From Zhengitettix transpicula (Eukaryota > Arthropoda > Insecta > Orthoptera > Tetrigidae), in assembly GCA_037074705.1 (NCBI GenBank), contig CM073592.1:51258129-51322128 (forward strand): a DNA stretch of 64,000 bases, read 5' to 3'. Below are positions 12,363 through 24,020 of this stretch, piece after piece (positions within the stretch are counted from its first letter, which is position 1; every line of letters begins with the position of its first letter). A program made the position numbers and the translations under genes. Under the pieces are notes generated by a model. The model saw only the letters and a list, made by a program, of their open reading frames with translations. It did no database searches and was not told the DNA's origin.

Positions 12363-13634
12363 CCACTGTGAACAAAAAGTAAGGTAAATTTATTTATAAA
12401 ATATAAATTATTTATTTATTCTTCCAAAATAATTTCATCCCCTTCAAAGTAACCCCCATCCGATAAAACGCACTTTTTCAGACGCTTTTTCCAGTCCTCG
12501 AAACAGTCTTTTTCCGGTATAGCCTTCAAGACCTTCTTCGATTCGGTTTTTATCTCCTCAATCGTGTCAAAACGGCGTCCCCGCATTGGCCTTTTGACTT
12601 TGCTGAGTAGCCAGAAAGTCGCACGGAGCCAAATCAGGCGAATACGGTGGTTGCGGAACGATATGAGTCGAGTTTCTGGCAAAAAAGTAGCGAAGAACCA
12701 ATGCAGTATGACATAGTGCATTATCGTGATGAAGGAACCATGAGTTGTTCACCCATAATTCCGGCCGTTTCAGACGAATAGCTTCACGCAAACGATGCAT
12801 AACGCTCAAATATTATTCTTTGTTGACAGTTTGGCCCGGCGGAAGGAATTCATAGTGCACCACACCACGATAATCAAAGAAAACTGTCAACATGACCTTG
12901 ATTTTCGATCGACTTTGCCGTGGTCTTTTCGGTCTAGCTTCAGATTTTGCACGATATTCGCTGGATTGGTCGGTGGTTTCAGGGTTGTATGCGTAAATCC
13001 AAGTCTCGTCTCCAGTAATGATGCATTTCAAGTGGTCCTGATAGTCAGACAGCAAAGTTTCACACACATCAACGCGTCGCTTTTTTTCCCGAAAACTTGA
13101 GCGATTTTGGCACCAATCGAGTATTGACTCGTTTGAGACACAAAACATTCTTCAAAATGCTTTGGGCTGAGCCAAATGATATTCCAACACTATCAGCGAG
13201 ATCTCTAATTGTCCATCGACGAGTTTCAAGCACCAAATCTTTGACTTTTTGGACGTGGCCCTCGTCGGTAGACGTTGATGGTCGTCCAGAGCGCGGTTCG
13301 TCTTTGAACTCGTTGTACCACTTATAAACGTTTTTTTTGCCATAGTTTGATCACCAAAGGCCTTCCGCAACATTTTCAACAAGAATATTCGTTCCGCAAG
13401 CAAAATTTGATGCAAGTTCTTTGCTCAACAAAATCACCCATTGCAAAATTCGAAAAATTCACTTTTTGTTGTTTACAAAAACACGTGTAACTCGGAAATA
13501 ATTAAACCTTTTAGCAAACAGACGCTTGGCAAATATTATAGACAGTCCTACCAACCTAGAAAAAAAATTTACCTGCCTTCCTAATACCAGGGAGTTTCAA
13601 ATGACAATTTAACCTTACTTTTTTATCACAGTGG
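12363..13634 (-). mobile_element. Mariner-family DNA transposon, defective copy 1
   Basis: A 1272 bp element with imperfect ~30 bp terminal inverted repeats. It begins ccactgtgaacaaaaagtaa and its right end, read on the minus strand, is ccactgtgataaaaaagtaa. TA duplications sit at 12361-12362 and 13635-13636. Length, TA target and a D,D34D transposase relic place it in the IS630/Tc1/mariner superfamily, mariner type. It has the same orientation as, and is closely similar to, the copy at 50574-51826. Confidence 0.95.
12416..13441 (-). pseudogene. Mariner transposase pseudogene, copy 1
   Basis: The decayed reading frame runs from an ATG at 13441 (MGDFVEQ-like start by comparison with copy 2) to a stop at 12416, about 342 codons, close to the ~345 usual for mariner transposase. 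Segments in different frames carry the family landmarks in order: [11 protein letters not shown] in the N-terminal helix-turn-helix region, [11 protein letters not shown] with the first catalytic Asp, HHDNA with the second, and YSPDLAPCDF with the third. There are 34 residues between the second and third Asp. Frameshifts include a 10-bp deletion near 13382 relative to copy 2, a change in the T-run at 13330-13338, and breaks near 12790-12820 and 12610. It cannot make an intact transposase. Confidence 0.93.
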
Positions 13635-13636
13635 TA

Positions 13637-13839
13637 TGTATTTACGTTAATCTCTATATAAATAATTTTTGAAAATAAAACACGTGGACAGAATTGCAAC
13701 AAAAAACGGTACAAATATTCATACGACGATAAACGGTACAGTTGTGGTGAGAAACCTGTTTCATAAAGGTTAAAGGATTTCAAATTAAAAAATGTGATCA
13801 TTTTGTGTTAAATTTCTGCGCGTCAAGGAATCACGATGT
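13637..13839. other. AT-rich spacer
   Basis: Flank of the mariner insertion; nothing recognised. Confidence 0.5.
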
Positions 13840-14010
13840 CACAGCACACATGAGAGAGACGTTACTTCGCGACGTTACTGCACAGCAAAACAAATAGTTT
13901 ATTTTTCCGTAATGAAATAAAGCAGAAATATTTTGATAGAATAAAAGTTAAATTTAATCAGCAATACTGCATCGAATGATAATAAAAAACAATTCGAAAG
14001 ATTATATGAT
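13840..14010. repeat. Repeat E, copy 1
   Basis: Shares several blocks in the same order with 33755-33905: gagagacgttact, the ttccgtaatgaaat block, gcagaaatatttt, and catcgaatgataata. Identity is roughly 75-80% by eye. The class is unknown; no terminal repeats or coding were seen. Confidence 0.7.
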
Positions 14011-15939
14011 ATGTGGAAATAATTTTTGAAAATAACTTGAAATTTAAAAGACATTGCGTAATATGGCACTTATCATGATTTTGCCCAATTTTGTATGTAC
14101 TGGAAGAAATATGGAATGATAGTAAAATAAATACCTAATATTTGTGAATCATTGTAATTTGATAGATTTTTAATGTCCTAAAACTAACGAAATATTTTAA
14201 GTGAATATAATATAATTTCACATATTTGATTGTAAATGTGTAAAGAGAACCCATGCAACGCCAGTTTGTAAAATCCTTATTAAAAAAGAATTACTCAATT
14301 TCACAGAGAAAGTCGTCATTTATAAGTACTCAATTTTTACTCACACAATTTACAATAGTAACTGATGTAATTTATAAACTAATGTTCTGTTATTTGGCAC
14401 GCAATGTGAAATTAAGAGCGGGCGACATGAAAAATTTAATACGGTTAAAATGGAAGCTATTCGCGAGGCTCTCTGTGAAATATCACTTGGCTTCCCGCAT
14501 TCCATTCAGGAAAACACCAAATCGAATCGTTAAAAAAGCGCAGCTGTGATTTTGATGAATTCACAACTTTTCCTGTGTCGAGGAAATAGAATTCTCCAGG
14601 AAAACCATGTGTACGCGCGTTGCTCAATAAATTCAAACAATTCTTCATGCCCAAACATGAAAACTGTCTACAGTTGTACAAAATATATTCGGTAATAAAT
14701 ATAATTGAAGTACTCAATCATTTATTGACTAAATAAATTAGCTAATATTCGTCTTAGTGGAGCAAATGTTATTCTTTGCTGTCGTAATTATGACGTCCAT
14801 TTAAATGAACAGCGTTGATATTAGCTAAATATTATTAGTTAGATTACATTTGTTCTGCTTATAAATGCGACTGAAATGAGCAAACATTAACTTTGGATAT
14901 TATTTATGTAAAGTATCGATTTTTGTGACATACCACAAAATATTACGGTTCCATCATTATTAACGTTTTGTTTCAGATTTCCAATACATTTATTTAATAC
15001 AGACTGATGGGTTTATTTCTTGATGGTAGAGTTTCAGCTTGTGTAGCAATAAATCTTAAGGTAAAACAGACGATTTATATTTAAATAATTATTAATTATA
15101 CCATTTATGAGATTCGTGTTCAAGATAAGGATTTTTTAGTAAATCAATGAAGTCCTCAGATACAATTATAAAATAAATTGTGCTGGAAAAAATGAAAATG
15201 GTGTCCTAGAATATCAGAAATAATGTATTTGAGAATTTAAAAAAAGTAAATGTAGTATCAAACTAACTTGGAATCTGATTGGTTTAAAAGTTTCGAGGAA
15301 AATCTGCGTAAAATGCGAATTTGTCAGTGCTCGCCAATTTACGATAACTACATTAGAATAAAACGTGATAAGGTATCTTTAGAATTAACAGGAATTTTGT
15401 GTTTGTTTTATGAATATATAATGTCGTTAATTTGCTTTTAATGGTTTTTAGATGGCTATGACTATCCAAATTACTCTTGTGTAGATAAAAAGAGAACTTA
15501 CGCGAATAAAAATTCTTTTAAATCTGAGGACTTCGTAGGTTTAATAATCAAATATTTAAATAATTTTGTATATATATAAATAATTATTTGTTGATACATT
15601 ATTTCAAATAGCACTTCTATGCTTTATATATTTAAAAACAAATTCATTTTAATTGAGTCATTAACTGTAAATGTTCCGCAGTTTCCATATTTTTGTTATT
15701 AATATCAAATAAATTATTGAATCTACCAAAAATCTTGCAAACATAAATGGAAACCCGATTAACTTTTATTTAAAGAAGACAGGGTAAGCGAATTTTACAT
15801 TACATTCGCAGGAAAACTTTAAACCTTTCAGAAAACACTTAATTCGCACCACCAAGCACCCAAACGAACTAAAATAAAAAATACATAATGAAAAAAAGAA
15901 CCTGTTATCATCAAAAGAGTCCGTCCTGTTTTTTGTGTG
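14011..15939. other. AT-rich non-coding stretch, nothing recognised
   Basis: Short random open frames only, such as 98 codons at 14253-14549. No repeat shared with the rest of the window. Confidence 0.55.
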
Positions 15940-16055
15940 GTTTAATCAAAGCCAAACACTCAGAATTTTTTTATTGTTTAAATGAAAGTTTATTTTCTTT
16001 TCCTGAATTAATTAACAGCCCTCCGCTTACATTTTAATTTACTTATTGAGTAGAC
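15940..16055. repeat. Repeat D, copy 1
   Basis: About 116 bp that match 24382-24498 in order and spacing: gtttaat.aaagc.aaacact, ttattgtt, tttattttct, taatttacttattgagtagac. In the second location the same module sits inside a family C element. Here it stands alone, so it is a separable module. Confidence 0.75.
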
Positions 16056-16878
16056 GGTGTCCTCTCTGAAGGGTTTTATTTCTGCAAACTAGAAAAAGCT
16101 TGGGAAGAGGAGTTAGTATTTTTAAAACAATTAATTTAATTAACATTAGAACCGGAATACAGGCCCTTACTTTTCATTAAGATATGTTCAATTTTGAATG
16201 GATATAGTTTGAGGATGTAGTCGATCGCTTATAATTATGGATAAATTGCTTTCATGTAGGCTAACAATTTGTAGTTTGTTAATTAAATTCAACATAAATA
16301 TTCAGTAGTGCGGTACGATTGATTACTTCTTTTATCATCTATGACAAGTAAAAATATAGACTTAAAAGCAGATGAAAAGTGCCCAGCATCGTAAATCCTC
16401 AACACATCACAACATATTAATTAGCTACAGTAATGAAAGTCTGTACCAACCGGCGGAAACTCAGCATTGGGAATTTCTCGGCATGTTGGCAACTTAACCG
16501 TCCTGACCAAGTGGGAAAAAGGGATGACGTTTTTCCAAAGTGGTGGGAACTACGTATAAAAAAAAAAGAAAATGCTGAATTGGTTTTATTCTTTTTGGAC
16601 ATGTTAGAATTTTGGCATAGACGTATTCTAACACGTCGTAGAGTAATAGGGACAAAATTTTATGTCTCATAACTATTTTGGAGAAAGAGAGACAGAAAAA
16701 AGGAAAACAACGAGACTGGTCGAGCAACGATGCAGAGGAATCAAATTTATATTTTCCTGAAGGTTCCAATCTTGGGAAAATATTCCGGAAGAAAGCCAAT
16801 ATTATTTAAGAAAACGTTATTTTTTAAACCCTGAGATACGATTTCAATTAATAAAGAAAAGTATCTTAGTTTAAATAA
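16056..16878. other. Non-coding stretch, nothing recognised
   Basis: Overlapping short frames on both strands around 16417-16799 have no recognisable product. Confidence 0.5.
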
Positions 16879-16890
16879 CATTTGTAATAT

Positions 16891-17452
16891 ATATTCTTTT
16901 TTTCTTAGGGCAATAGGCTACATGAGGGTGATCCACATTGGGCACCTCCCCTTTAATAGCATAGGAAGGGATTTGAAAGGGGGGATGTGGAAGGGTAGAG
17001 GAAGGTAGCCAAGGGTTACTAGGGCCCCCGGGCTATATTTTAAGGATCCTACCCGGCATTCGCCTAAAGAAATGCAGGGAAAACCCTAGGAAAACCTGCA
17101 TCAGGTAGGTCGGGCATTGTGTACTTGTCCCACGCCCTTCCGATGGCGGGAGAGGAGTTTGCTGTGGGGACGCAGCATTCCCTTCTCCGTGCTTCGACTA
17201 GTTTAGGAGGCAGCTGGCCGACTATTCCAATAGGAATAGCGGACAACTCTTACCGTTTGCCCAAGGTCTGTGACCCCGGAACATACACCTCTCAATACAG
17301 GCCGAGGTGCCTCGGCTTGTGGGAACCTTAGTTAAAAAATTGAGAGGAAAAGGCACCCCCAAGGTAGCCCCTTCGTATCTCTCCTAAAAGGTTCGACCTG
17401 CGAGAGAATATCCCTCCTAGGTTACCTGCGAGAGAATTCTCCCGCAGGTCTC
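16891..17452 (-). mobile_element. Family A retroposon copy, near full length
   Basis: The complete unit on the minus strand, with its T-rich tail at the left (16894-16907) and head palindromes at the right (17398-17422 and 17428-17452). A 12-bp target duplication catttgtaatat lies at 16879-16890 and 17453-17464. First 3'-end subtype (catgtagcc). It is one of the best copies from which to define the element boundaries. Confidence 0.88.
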
Positions 17453-17464
17453 CATTTGTAATAT

Positions 17465-18388
17465 TAAATTATTTGTAAATACATTAATTTAATATATAAT
17501 TTAACTTTTATTTTTTACAACCTCAATATGTTACATTAGTAATTTTAATGTTAAAATATAATTGATAATAAGATTTGTTTTATTACTATATATAATATGG
17601 ATCGGTGCTGATAAAGCTGCGATAGCTGTCGACAGGGAATTACATTTAGTTTCTCTGTAGCAAAGAACTCTACACCTCTTCTTCTAAGTATGAAACGAAT
17701 CCGGGTAAATCCTGGCACAGGACAACGTCCCGAGGGAGGAGCTGCGTGGTTGAGTGATGGATCGCCTGCCTGCAGCTTCCTTACGGATGTACACACATTA
17801 TTCTAATAAGCGACACAAAAGTTCATAATTATCAAAACAGCCGCTTGACAGGGAAACTTTCCCCCATGCCTTACTCGTGGCCGTTCTGCTGGAAACAACT
17901 TTTCCCGAGGCTGCGAATGAGAAACAAATATTAAAAGCGGTTTTCAAATGGGAGTCGTTCTGGCTGTCGTCGAATGAGAGAAGAGACGTAGACAAACGTT
18001 GCCACATCGTCAAATAATGAATGATGACTAACCCTGACTGTAACTGCGTGGTCAATAATGTGAACAACGTCGCAGGAATTTGATTCGATGGCGAAAGGAA
18101 GAGCTTCAAGGTCAAATTTGGCTCCTATCAGAAAAGATCCTAAGATGCTTGAATAAATTGCGTTATTTTCAGTGTAAGTTATAAAATAAAAATTTTCGTC
18201 AAGCATTGAAGAACGTTTATCAAGGAACCATACTTTAAAAGCATACAATTTTAAATTACTTTTCGGCATTTTTATAGATAAAACAATTAATGTTAGATAA
18301 TACAAATAAGAAAAATATTCCGCATAAGTGGTGATAAAGTTTTTTTTTCTTAGAAATTTTAGCGGTCATATTCATTAGAATTAACAGT
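17465..18388. other. Moderately GC-elevated non-coding segment, unrecognised
   Basis: The 17620-18110 part is less AT-rich than its surroundings and has overlapping minus-strand frames of 81, 105 and 124 codons with no recognised domain. A patch near 17690-17770 loosely resembles a degraded tRNA-derived repeat but has no convincing box A/box B pair. Confidence 0.4.
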
Positions 18389-18410
18389 TAATTTCTATTA
18401 TATTCAATTT

Positions 18411-18869
18411 TTTTAGGTGTAGACAAGCTATGTATAGAGTAATCCACATAGTGGCACCTCCCCGCTTATAGCATAGGAAAGGGATTTGAAAGGGGGAATG
18501 CGAAAGGGTACAGGAAGGTAGCCAGGGGTTAACTAGGGCCCCCGGACTATGGTTTAAGGATCCTATCCGGTATTCGCCTAAAAGTAATGCAGGGAAAACC
18601 CTAGAAAAAACCTGCATCTGGTAGGTCGGGCATTTGGTACTTGTCCCACGCCCTTCCGATGGCGGGAGAGGGGTTAGCTGTGGGATCGCTGCTTTCCCCT
18701 CGCCTTGTCTTGACGAATTTAGGAGGCAGCTGGCCGACTATTCCAATACGAATAGCGGACAACTCTTACCGTATGCCCAAGGTCTGCGACCCCGGAACAT
18801 ACACCTCTCTCAAAACAGGCCGAGGTGCCTCGACATATGGGAACCTTAGTTTTAAAAAAACCAGAGAGA
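18411..18869 (-). mobile_element. Family A retroposon copy with 22-bp target duplication
   Basis: Minus-strand copy of the second 3'-end subtype (gtgtagacaagctatg after a T-run). The flanks 18389-18410 and 18870-18891 agree at 21 of 22 positions and end attcaattt. The element lacks the palindromic head, so it is 5'-truncated just upstream of the gggaaccttagtt block. The long duplication and tail at one end are those of LINE-mediated insertion. Confidence 0.9.
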
Positions 18870-18891
18870 TAATTTCTAATATATTCAATTT

Positions 18892-19951
18892 GTAACAGGT
18901 GAAAATTCATACTAAAATTAACATTTGTTCTTGTCAATAGGTATAGAAGATTTATTGATCCAATATATTCTATTCTTTAGTTGTAAAATTTAACAGTATG
19001 TTTCGTTTTCTTCCGACATATTCATCAGTTTGAGGCTGAAGGCCAATGGATATATTGTATATATGAATTTGTATACCTATCGACAGGAATAAAGGTTAAT
19101 TTTAACAGCAATTTATTTTCCATGTAATTACATGAAATAAAAGTAAACTACACGACAAGTAATTTTATTTAATTGCTAGTTTAGTTAAAAAAAACATAGG
19201 TAATTAACAATTTTAGTGGTTTCCCACTAAAAATGCGATGAATATTTCTTCACATGTTGGATATATTAACAAGAGCTTTTGCAACTGCGGTTCCAAAATC
19301 AACTTCAATATTACGGTTAAGATTAAAAACGTTATCCACACAATATCGTTTTATCAAAATTGTTAGACAACTGTTAAGTAAAATTCTTTTCCCGTTCGAT
19401 ATTGACCGCACCGTTCTGGTTTGTTTTTTAAAAAAATTAAATTCAAAATTCTTGAGGAAAAATTTAAGATATCTATCTTATTGCTGAAATAAAATATATT
19501 TTAATTCCAATCTATTTTTTTCCTCGATTGAAAAATAAATAATTTCATAAAATCATCGTTACTTAGATCTATTATTAAAATTGCGTTTAGTTAAAAAAAA
19601 CCATTCGATGAAGACTACATGAACATGTTTTGAATTTAAAATTTCATTTAAAGAATTTTTTTTGTTATGGTATAAAATCATTCTTTGCACATATTTACGA
19701 TAAAACCGTTTCTAATGCAGTTTAAATAAGCGCACTAGTATAAAAAAATACATTGACCACGGATGCATCTCTGTTTTTCTATTTTCTGTTAATCTTTATG
19801 TAGAAATTATGTCATTCTTAATGCTTCTTGGTAGTCAAAGGTGTCATGAAAATTTAACTATGTCAGAAAAAAATTATTAATTAAGGTAACCAAGTTTCAT
19901 CGCTTATGACTATCGCTTTGCGACCTCAATTATATTATATATTTATTTATA
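18892..19951. other. AT-rich non-coding stretch, nothing recognised
   Basis: No supported gene or repeat. Confidence 0.55.
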
Positions 19952-19995
19952 TACTAGCTGTGTGCCCGGCGTTGCCCGAGATGTCCCAATTACTT

Positions 19996-20080
19996 GTTAA
20001 TTATCCCGCTATCTTTGATAAAGCCAATATGGCGCCTTATAATACATTCAAATGTGTGTCGGTTGAGATTTATAAAATTT
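19996..20080 (+). repeat. Left arm of 85-bp inverted repeat
   Basis: Complementary to 20458-20542 at 84 of 85 positions; the only difference is a/g within the ctc(a/g)accgac context. The arms are separated by 377 bases. Confidence 0.95.
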
Positions 20081-20457
20081 CATAATATAACGTACTATTG
20101 TATCCTGTATAATATTTCAGAAGATAATAAGATTTGTCTGAGGCACGACTGCTGAATTATATGTTTGTAACTATAAAAGTATTGAAAATGACGTACGGAA
20201 CTCCGAAAGTTTTTATGGTCGTTATTCAATTAATGCACTATCAGTCAAAGGTATGTACAGAAATAGGAACATTTAAATGGCATTAATTTTCTTTTAAATA
20301 ACTTGACTTTTGACGTGGAATATTTAACGGGATCAGGGACCAATATTTTTCCCAATTATATCTTGCAATATGCACTGGAAGATACATAGAATTATGATAA
20401 AAACAATACTTAAATGTTCAAAATTGATATTTTTTTATTGAAGACAGCGTATTTTAT

Positions 20458-20542
20458 AAATTTTATAAATCTCGACCGACACACATTTGAATGTATTATA
20501 AGGCGCCATATTGGCTTTATCAAAGATAGCGGGATAATTAAC
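20458..20542 (-). repeat. Right arm of 85-bp inverted repeat
   Basis: Inverted copy of 19996-20080. It ends in gggataattaac, where the left arm begins gttaattatccc. A transcript across both would form an 85-bp hairpin. Confidence 0.95.
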
Positions 20543-20906
20543 TATTCCAAATTAACTTTGCGCAAGGATGGTAAAGTGTTTTGTATTGTTTTTTATTACT
20601 ATTCGATGGAGTAATACTGGAAAAAATTTTACTTTTTATTCAATCAAAATATTTCTGCTTTATTTCATTACGAAATACAGAACTATATTTAAGATGCGTC
20701 AATGTCTTGAAAACTTATGACGTCATCGTCTCGCGCAGTAATTTAACACTAATTCGTAACTTATTTCAATTATAATTATTTCCACGTTTACTCTAGGGGT
20801 TTCTCACACCCACAGTACCGGTTCTCGATTTTGGCAGAATACGTATACCAATTTTTGTTGAATTCTGTCAACGCAATACAATTTGTATAAAGAACAACGT
20901 AAATAC

Positions 20907-20961
20907 ATACATACATACATACATACATCCTTTTTTATTATATAGATATAGATAGATAGAT
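20907..20961. repeat. (ACAT)n and (GATA)-like microsatellite at family C tail
   Basis: About six ACAT units, then a T-run and tatagatatagatagatag. This is the 3' terminus of the family C copy. Confidence 0.9.
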
Positions 20962-21957
20962 TGTTATACTTTAAAATCCCAAAATGTTTCGATTGTTAAC
21001 TGCACCCAACAATGTATATTAATTTTTACTGGTCGTTCTCGTTTTCAGTTGTAGATTTCGGCCACAGAAGCCTATCAAAATTTTGAAAGCCTAACAAAAT
21101 TTCTATTTTCTATTATGTGCCAAATGTTTCTCAAAAAGGTTATTCTAATCATTGTAATTGTTTTGTTCTGTTTGTAGTTTTAAACTTGAACTTGATGAGG
21201 TCGCAAAATAAGCGATGAAACGTTGTGAATTTAATGAATAAATTTCTGTTTCTCTGATCTGAAATTGGCTGACGTTTATTTATTTGTAATGAGAATTACA
21301 ATAGCAAGATTTGTTACTTGAGCAGCCGTTTAGGAATGCTTAATATTCACAGAGACAGAGTCGCACCCGAAAGAATGTGATCAATGGCATGCGACCTTTG
21401 CCGACGACTTTTTTGTGCGACACTATTGGATTCTTTATTTTCGCTTTCGGACCTTTTCCAGAAAAAAAACCCACCGAGGAAGGGCGGTTCGAGAATAGCC
21501 GTGAAACTAGGAGTCCTTCAGAAAACTCGATTGTTCAGAGGTTTACGGCCAAGTCTGTATGTGAATCTTTTGATTTAAGGTGCGATATTGCTCTATATGA
21601 AATCTTCAAGTTGATGTTCCAATATTTTCTTATGTCCGAGTTGATATTGCAGTTTTATAGGGCGCGTGCTCGTAACGGTGCCCGTTGCCTCTGGTATCAG
21701 GGGCAATTTTTACACGGGACCCGGGAGCACCGATTGTTTGCAGGGAAGTAAGCTGTTTCTCTTCATAAGCTGGTGAGGGCAATTCGGTGTGAAAGGTTGC
21801 TCTTCGGAGATTACGACTGTGCAGTGACATCACTTTCATTACGGACTGTCCCTAAACAACATGGCGGCCATTTAGATAAGCTTACAAAGAGAGATGAGAA
21901 CACAAAGACCGGGGAATTTTATTATCACAATTGAGCCTTCAAATTCCGAAAAAAAAA
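20962..21957. other. Non-coding; GC-elevated patch at 21370-21850
   Basis: The patch has open frames of 124 codons (+, 21377-21751) and 69 codons (-, 21630-21839). Neither peptide is recognisable and they overlap on opposite strands. A possible exon or repeat fragment, but unsupported. Confidence 0.35.
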
Positions 21958-22224
21958 TTAACACGACCGTGTTTTAGTAACCTCAACGTGAATTTTGACA
22001 ACAGTATCCAATCAATCAATTTATTTATTGCCAAAAAACACTGCATGACACAGCAATATGCATATATATTGTAATATTAAAATTTTAGAGGTCGTTAATT
22101 AAATAAAAATTTAATAAAACTTACAAACAATATTTATTTTGTTTGTGCCAATCATTTAAAACAATTACAAATTTAAAATATTAGATCTCAGGGTCTTCAC
22201 TGGGTTTGATAATGCACATTTAAT
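21958..22224. repeat. Tandem duplication, unit 1 (267 bp)
   Basis: Offset by exactly 267 bases from unit 2 with about 8-10 differences by eye. It contains 112 bp of flanking DNA plus the first 155 bp of the LTR-family end (from TGTAAT at 22070), so the duplication happened after the LTR inserted. Confidence 0.9.
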
Positions 22225-22491
22225 TTAACCCGACCGTGTTTTAGTAACCTCAACGTGAATTTTGACAACAGTATCCAATCAATCAATTCATTTATTGCCA
22301 AAAAACACTGCAGAATACAGCAATATGCATATATATTGTAATATTAAATTTTTAGAGGTCGTTAATTAAATAAAAAAGTAATAAAATTTACAAACAATAT
22401 TTATTTTGTTTGTCGCAATCATTTAAAACAATTACAAATTTAAAACATTAGATCTCAGGGTCTTCACTGGGTTTGATAATGGACACATCAA
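22225..22491. repeat. Tandem duplication, unit 2 (267 bp)
   Basis: Second unit, continuous with the complete LTR that runs on to 23351. Both units hold the same flank-LTR junction with atat before TGTAAT. Confidence 0.9.
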
Positions 22492-23351
22492 TTATCTTTA
22501 AAATCTTATTTACAAACAAATCACATTTAAAGAAAATAAATTTACTTGACAATTAAACTAGAACGAAATTTAAAATGAGAACGAAATTAAGAAGTAAAAA
22601 GATGAGAACGAATTAACAATTTAAACGGAGAACGAAATCTGACTTCTATCTTTCAATTACGTTTACATAATTAATTATTTTTGTATTTTGTTACTCACAG
22701 TTGTCCAGCATTCCAGCATACCTTTCGTTTTCGAAATACACTATTGTGGGATTTTACACTGATTCTAAGACTAATAGATTTTACACTGATTCCAGCCAAA
22801 ATTTTATAGGATGTCAGGAACTCGGATGATCCTCCCTTTTTGTTGTCATCTATCTGTTAACTGCTTGTCTTAGGTGAATTCTGCTTGCCTTAGGTGAATT
22901 TCGTGGTTTGTAGATTTGCCAGTCTTTACTGAATTGGACTCAAACTAAAAAAATTTACTATTTCTGGCCGGCTATGGACACTAAACCGCTTTTACTTAGC
23001 AAGTTTCAACGTTATGCTTTCGTGAATGTTTTAATTTGTCCTCAGAAATGTCCAGGCACCAACCACCTCTGTTAAATTCTAATCGCCAACTCAGTTGAAT
23101 TCTCGTCACCAAACTAACAGTTATACATCGACGATGTCTTTCCGTGAACTTCTCCTCAAAATATTTTCCTGAGAACTGAACTATCGTCTCGCATTTTAGC
23201 GCGCTTACGCCAGTTTCGGACCTTCCGACAAAGGAACAGAGCTGGGCTACATTGTCGCTATGTTCTGGATACTCCGCCGCTACAAAGGATTTCTCAAACA
23301 ATTTAAATTTTTATGTTCAAACAATTAATGTCCTAATTAATTGGCATTACA
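22337..23351 (-). mobile_element. Solo LTR (family B), 1015 bp
   Basis: Starts TGTAAT and ends ATTACA, the short inverted ends of LTRs. It is flanked by the 4-bp duplication atat at 22333-22336 and 23352-23355. By comparison with the plus-strand copies it is on the minus strand: its right end aattaattggcatta is the complement of their left end. It shares the ggaactcggatgatcctcc block with the other copies. The 22556-22635 part has four variants of a gagaacgaaat-type motif. No internal coding region is present, so it is a recombination product. Confidence 0.88.
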
Positions 23352-23355
23352 ATAT

Positions 23356-24020
23356 GTATGCATGTATATATCGTCAATTAATAAACAAGCTTAGATAATA
23401 CATAATTAAAATTCCACATTTGAATTACACTGAAAAAATTCATTTAATGAGTAAAAAGGATTTTCAATTAACCATTTTATTGACATTTTGAACACAGTTA
23501 ATCCTATGGAATGGGCATTCTTCGGTAATCTACTAAACAGATAAATTGAGATTGAATGAAACCACATTAATCTTACATTAGGTGTCACGATGTGATAATT
23601 AAATCTGGTGGCACAGTTATGATTGTGGAGTTGAAGGTCAGAATTACCTAAACCATAAACGTGAAAGGTGTGTTTTATTTCTCATACAAGAATTCGCACG
23701 ATCTTGTCTTAGCACGGAAGAAAGTTTTTCAAAGTCTGTTAAGTTATCATGTTTTATTTTCCAGTGTCGAAACTATAAAAAGTGAGATGCTACTCTGTTA
23801 GTGCCACCACGGGAAAGATAAACGCCAAGAGGTAACTTGGCATCGTAAAGACGCTGAAATTCTTATCTCCCGACGTGGTTGAAAGTCCTACGAAAAATGC
23901 CAAGTCAAGGCGCAGAATTTAATGTAGCTGAGTAGTCTTCCAAAATTATTCCAAACCGTGACTCGAAGGTCCCAGAGAATTAAATTGTATCCACCTTTTA
24001 GTATTTTGCCTCAAAATGAC
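23356..24020. other. AT-rich non-coding stretch, nothing recognised
   Basis: No supported feature. Confidence 0.5.

Larger units (their letters stand above)
19952..20961 (+). mobile_element. Family C non-LTR-like repeat containing a long inverted repeat
   Basis: Begins with the head ctagctgtgtgcccggcgtt at 19956 and ends with an (ACAT)n run at 20907-20929 followed by a TATA/GATA-rich end. Insect non-LTR (RTE-like) families and their derivatives commonly have a GCCCGGCGTTGCCCG head and an ACAT/ACAA tail; that assignment is from general knowledge and was not searched. Inside lie two 85-bp arms in inverted orientation. There is no reverse transcriptase coding, so it is non-autonomous. Confidence 0.6.

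Noticed and set aside
17798..18305. Overlapping minus-strand frames of 105 and 124 codons
   Set aside because: Two different frames over the same DNA, neither recognisable; the segment is only mildly GC-elevated.
20719..20726. Isolated TGACGTCA near 20.7 kb, and another near 56.3 kb
   Set aside because: Single CRE octamers are expected occasionally; only the 43.7-43.8 kb cluster is unusual.
22337..23351. Endogenous virus with coding genes
   Set aside because: LTR ends and target duplications are present but no gag, pol or env reading frame is seen in any of the four copies; these are LTR-only remnants of a retrotransposon.
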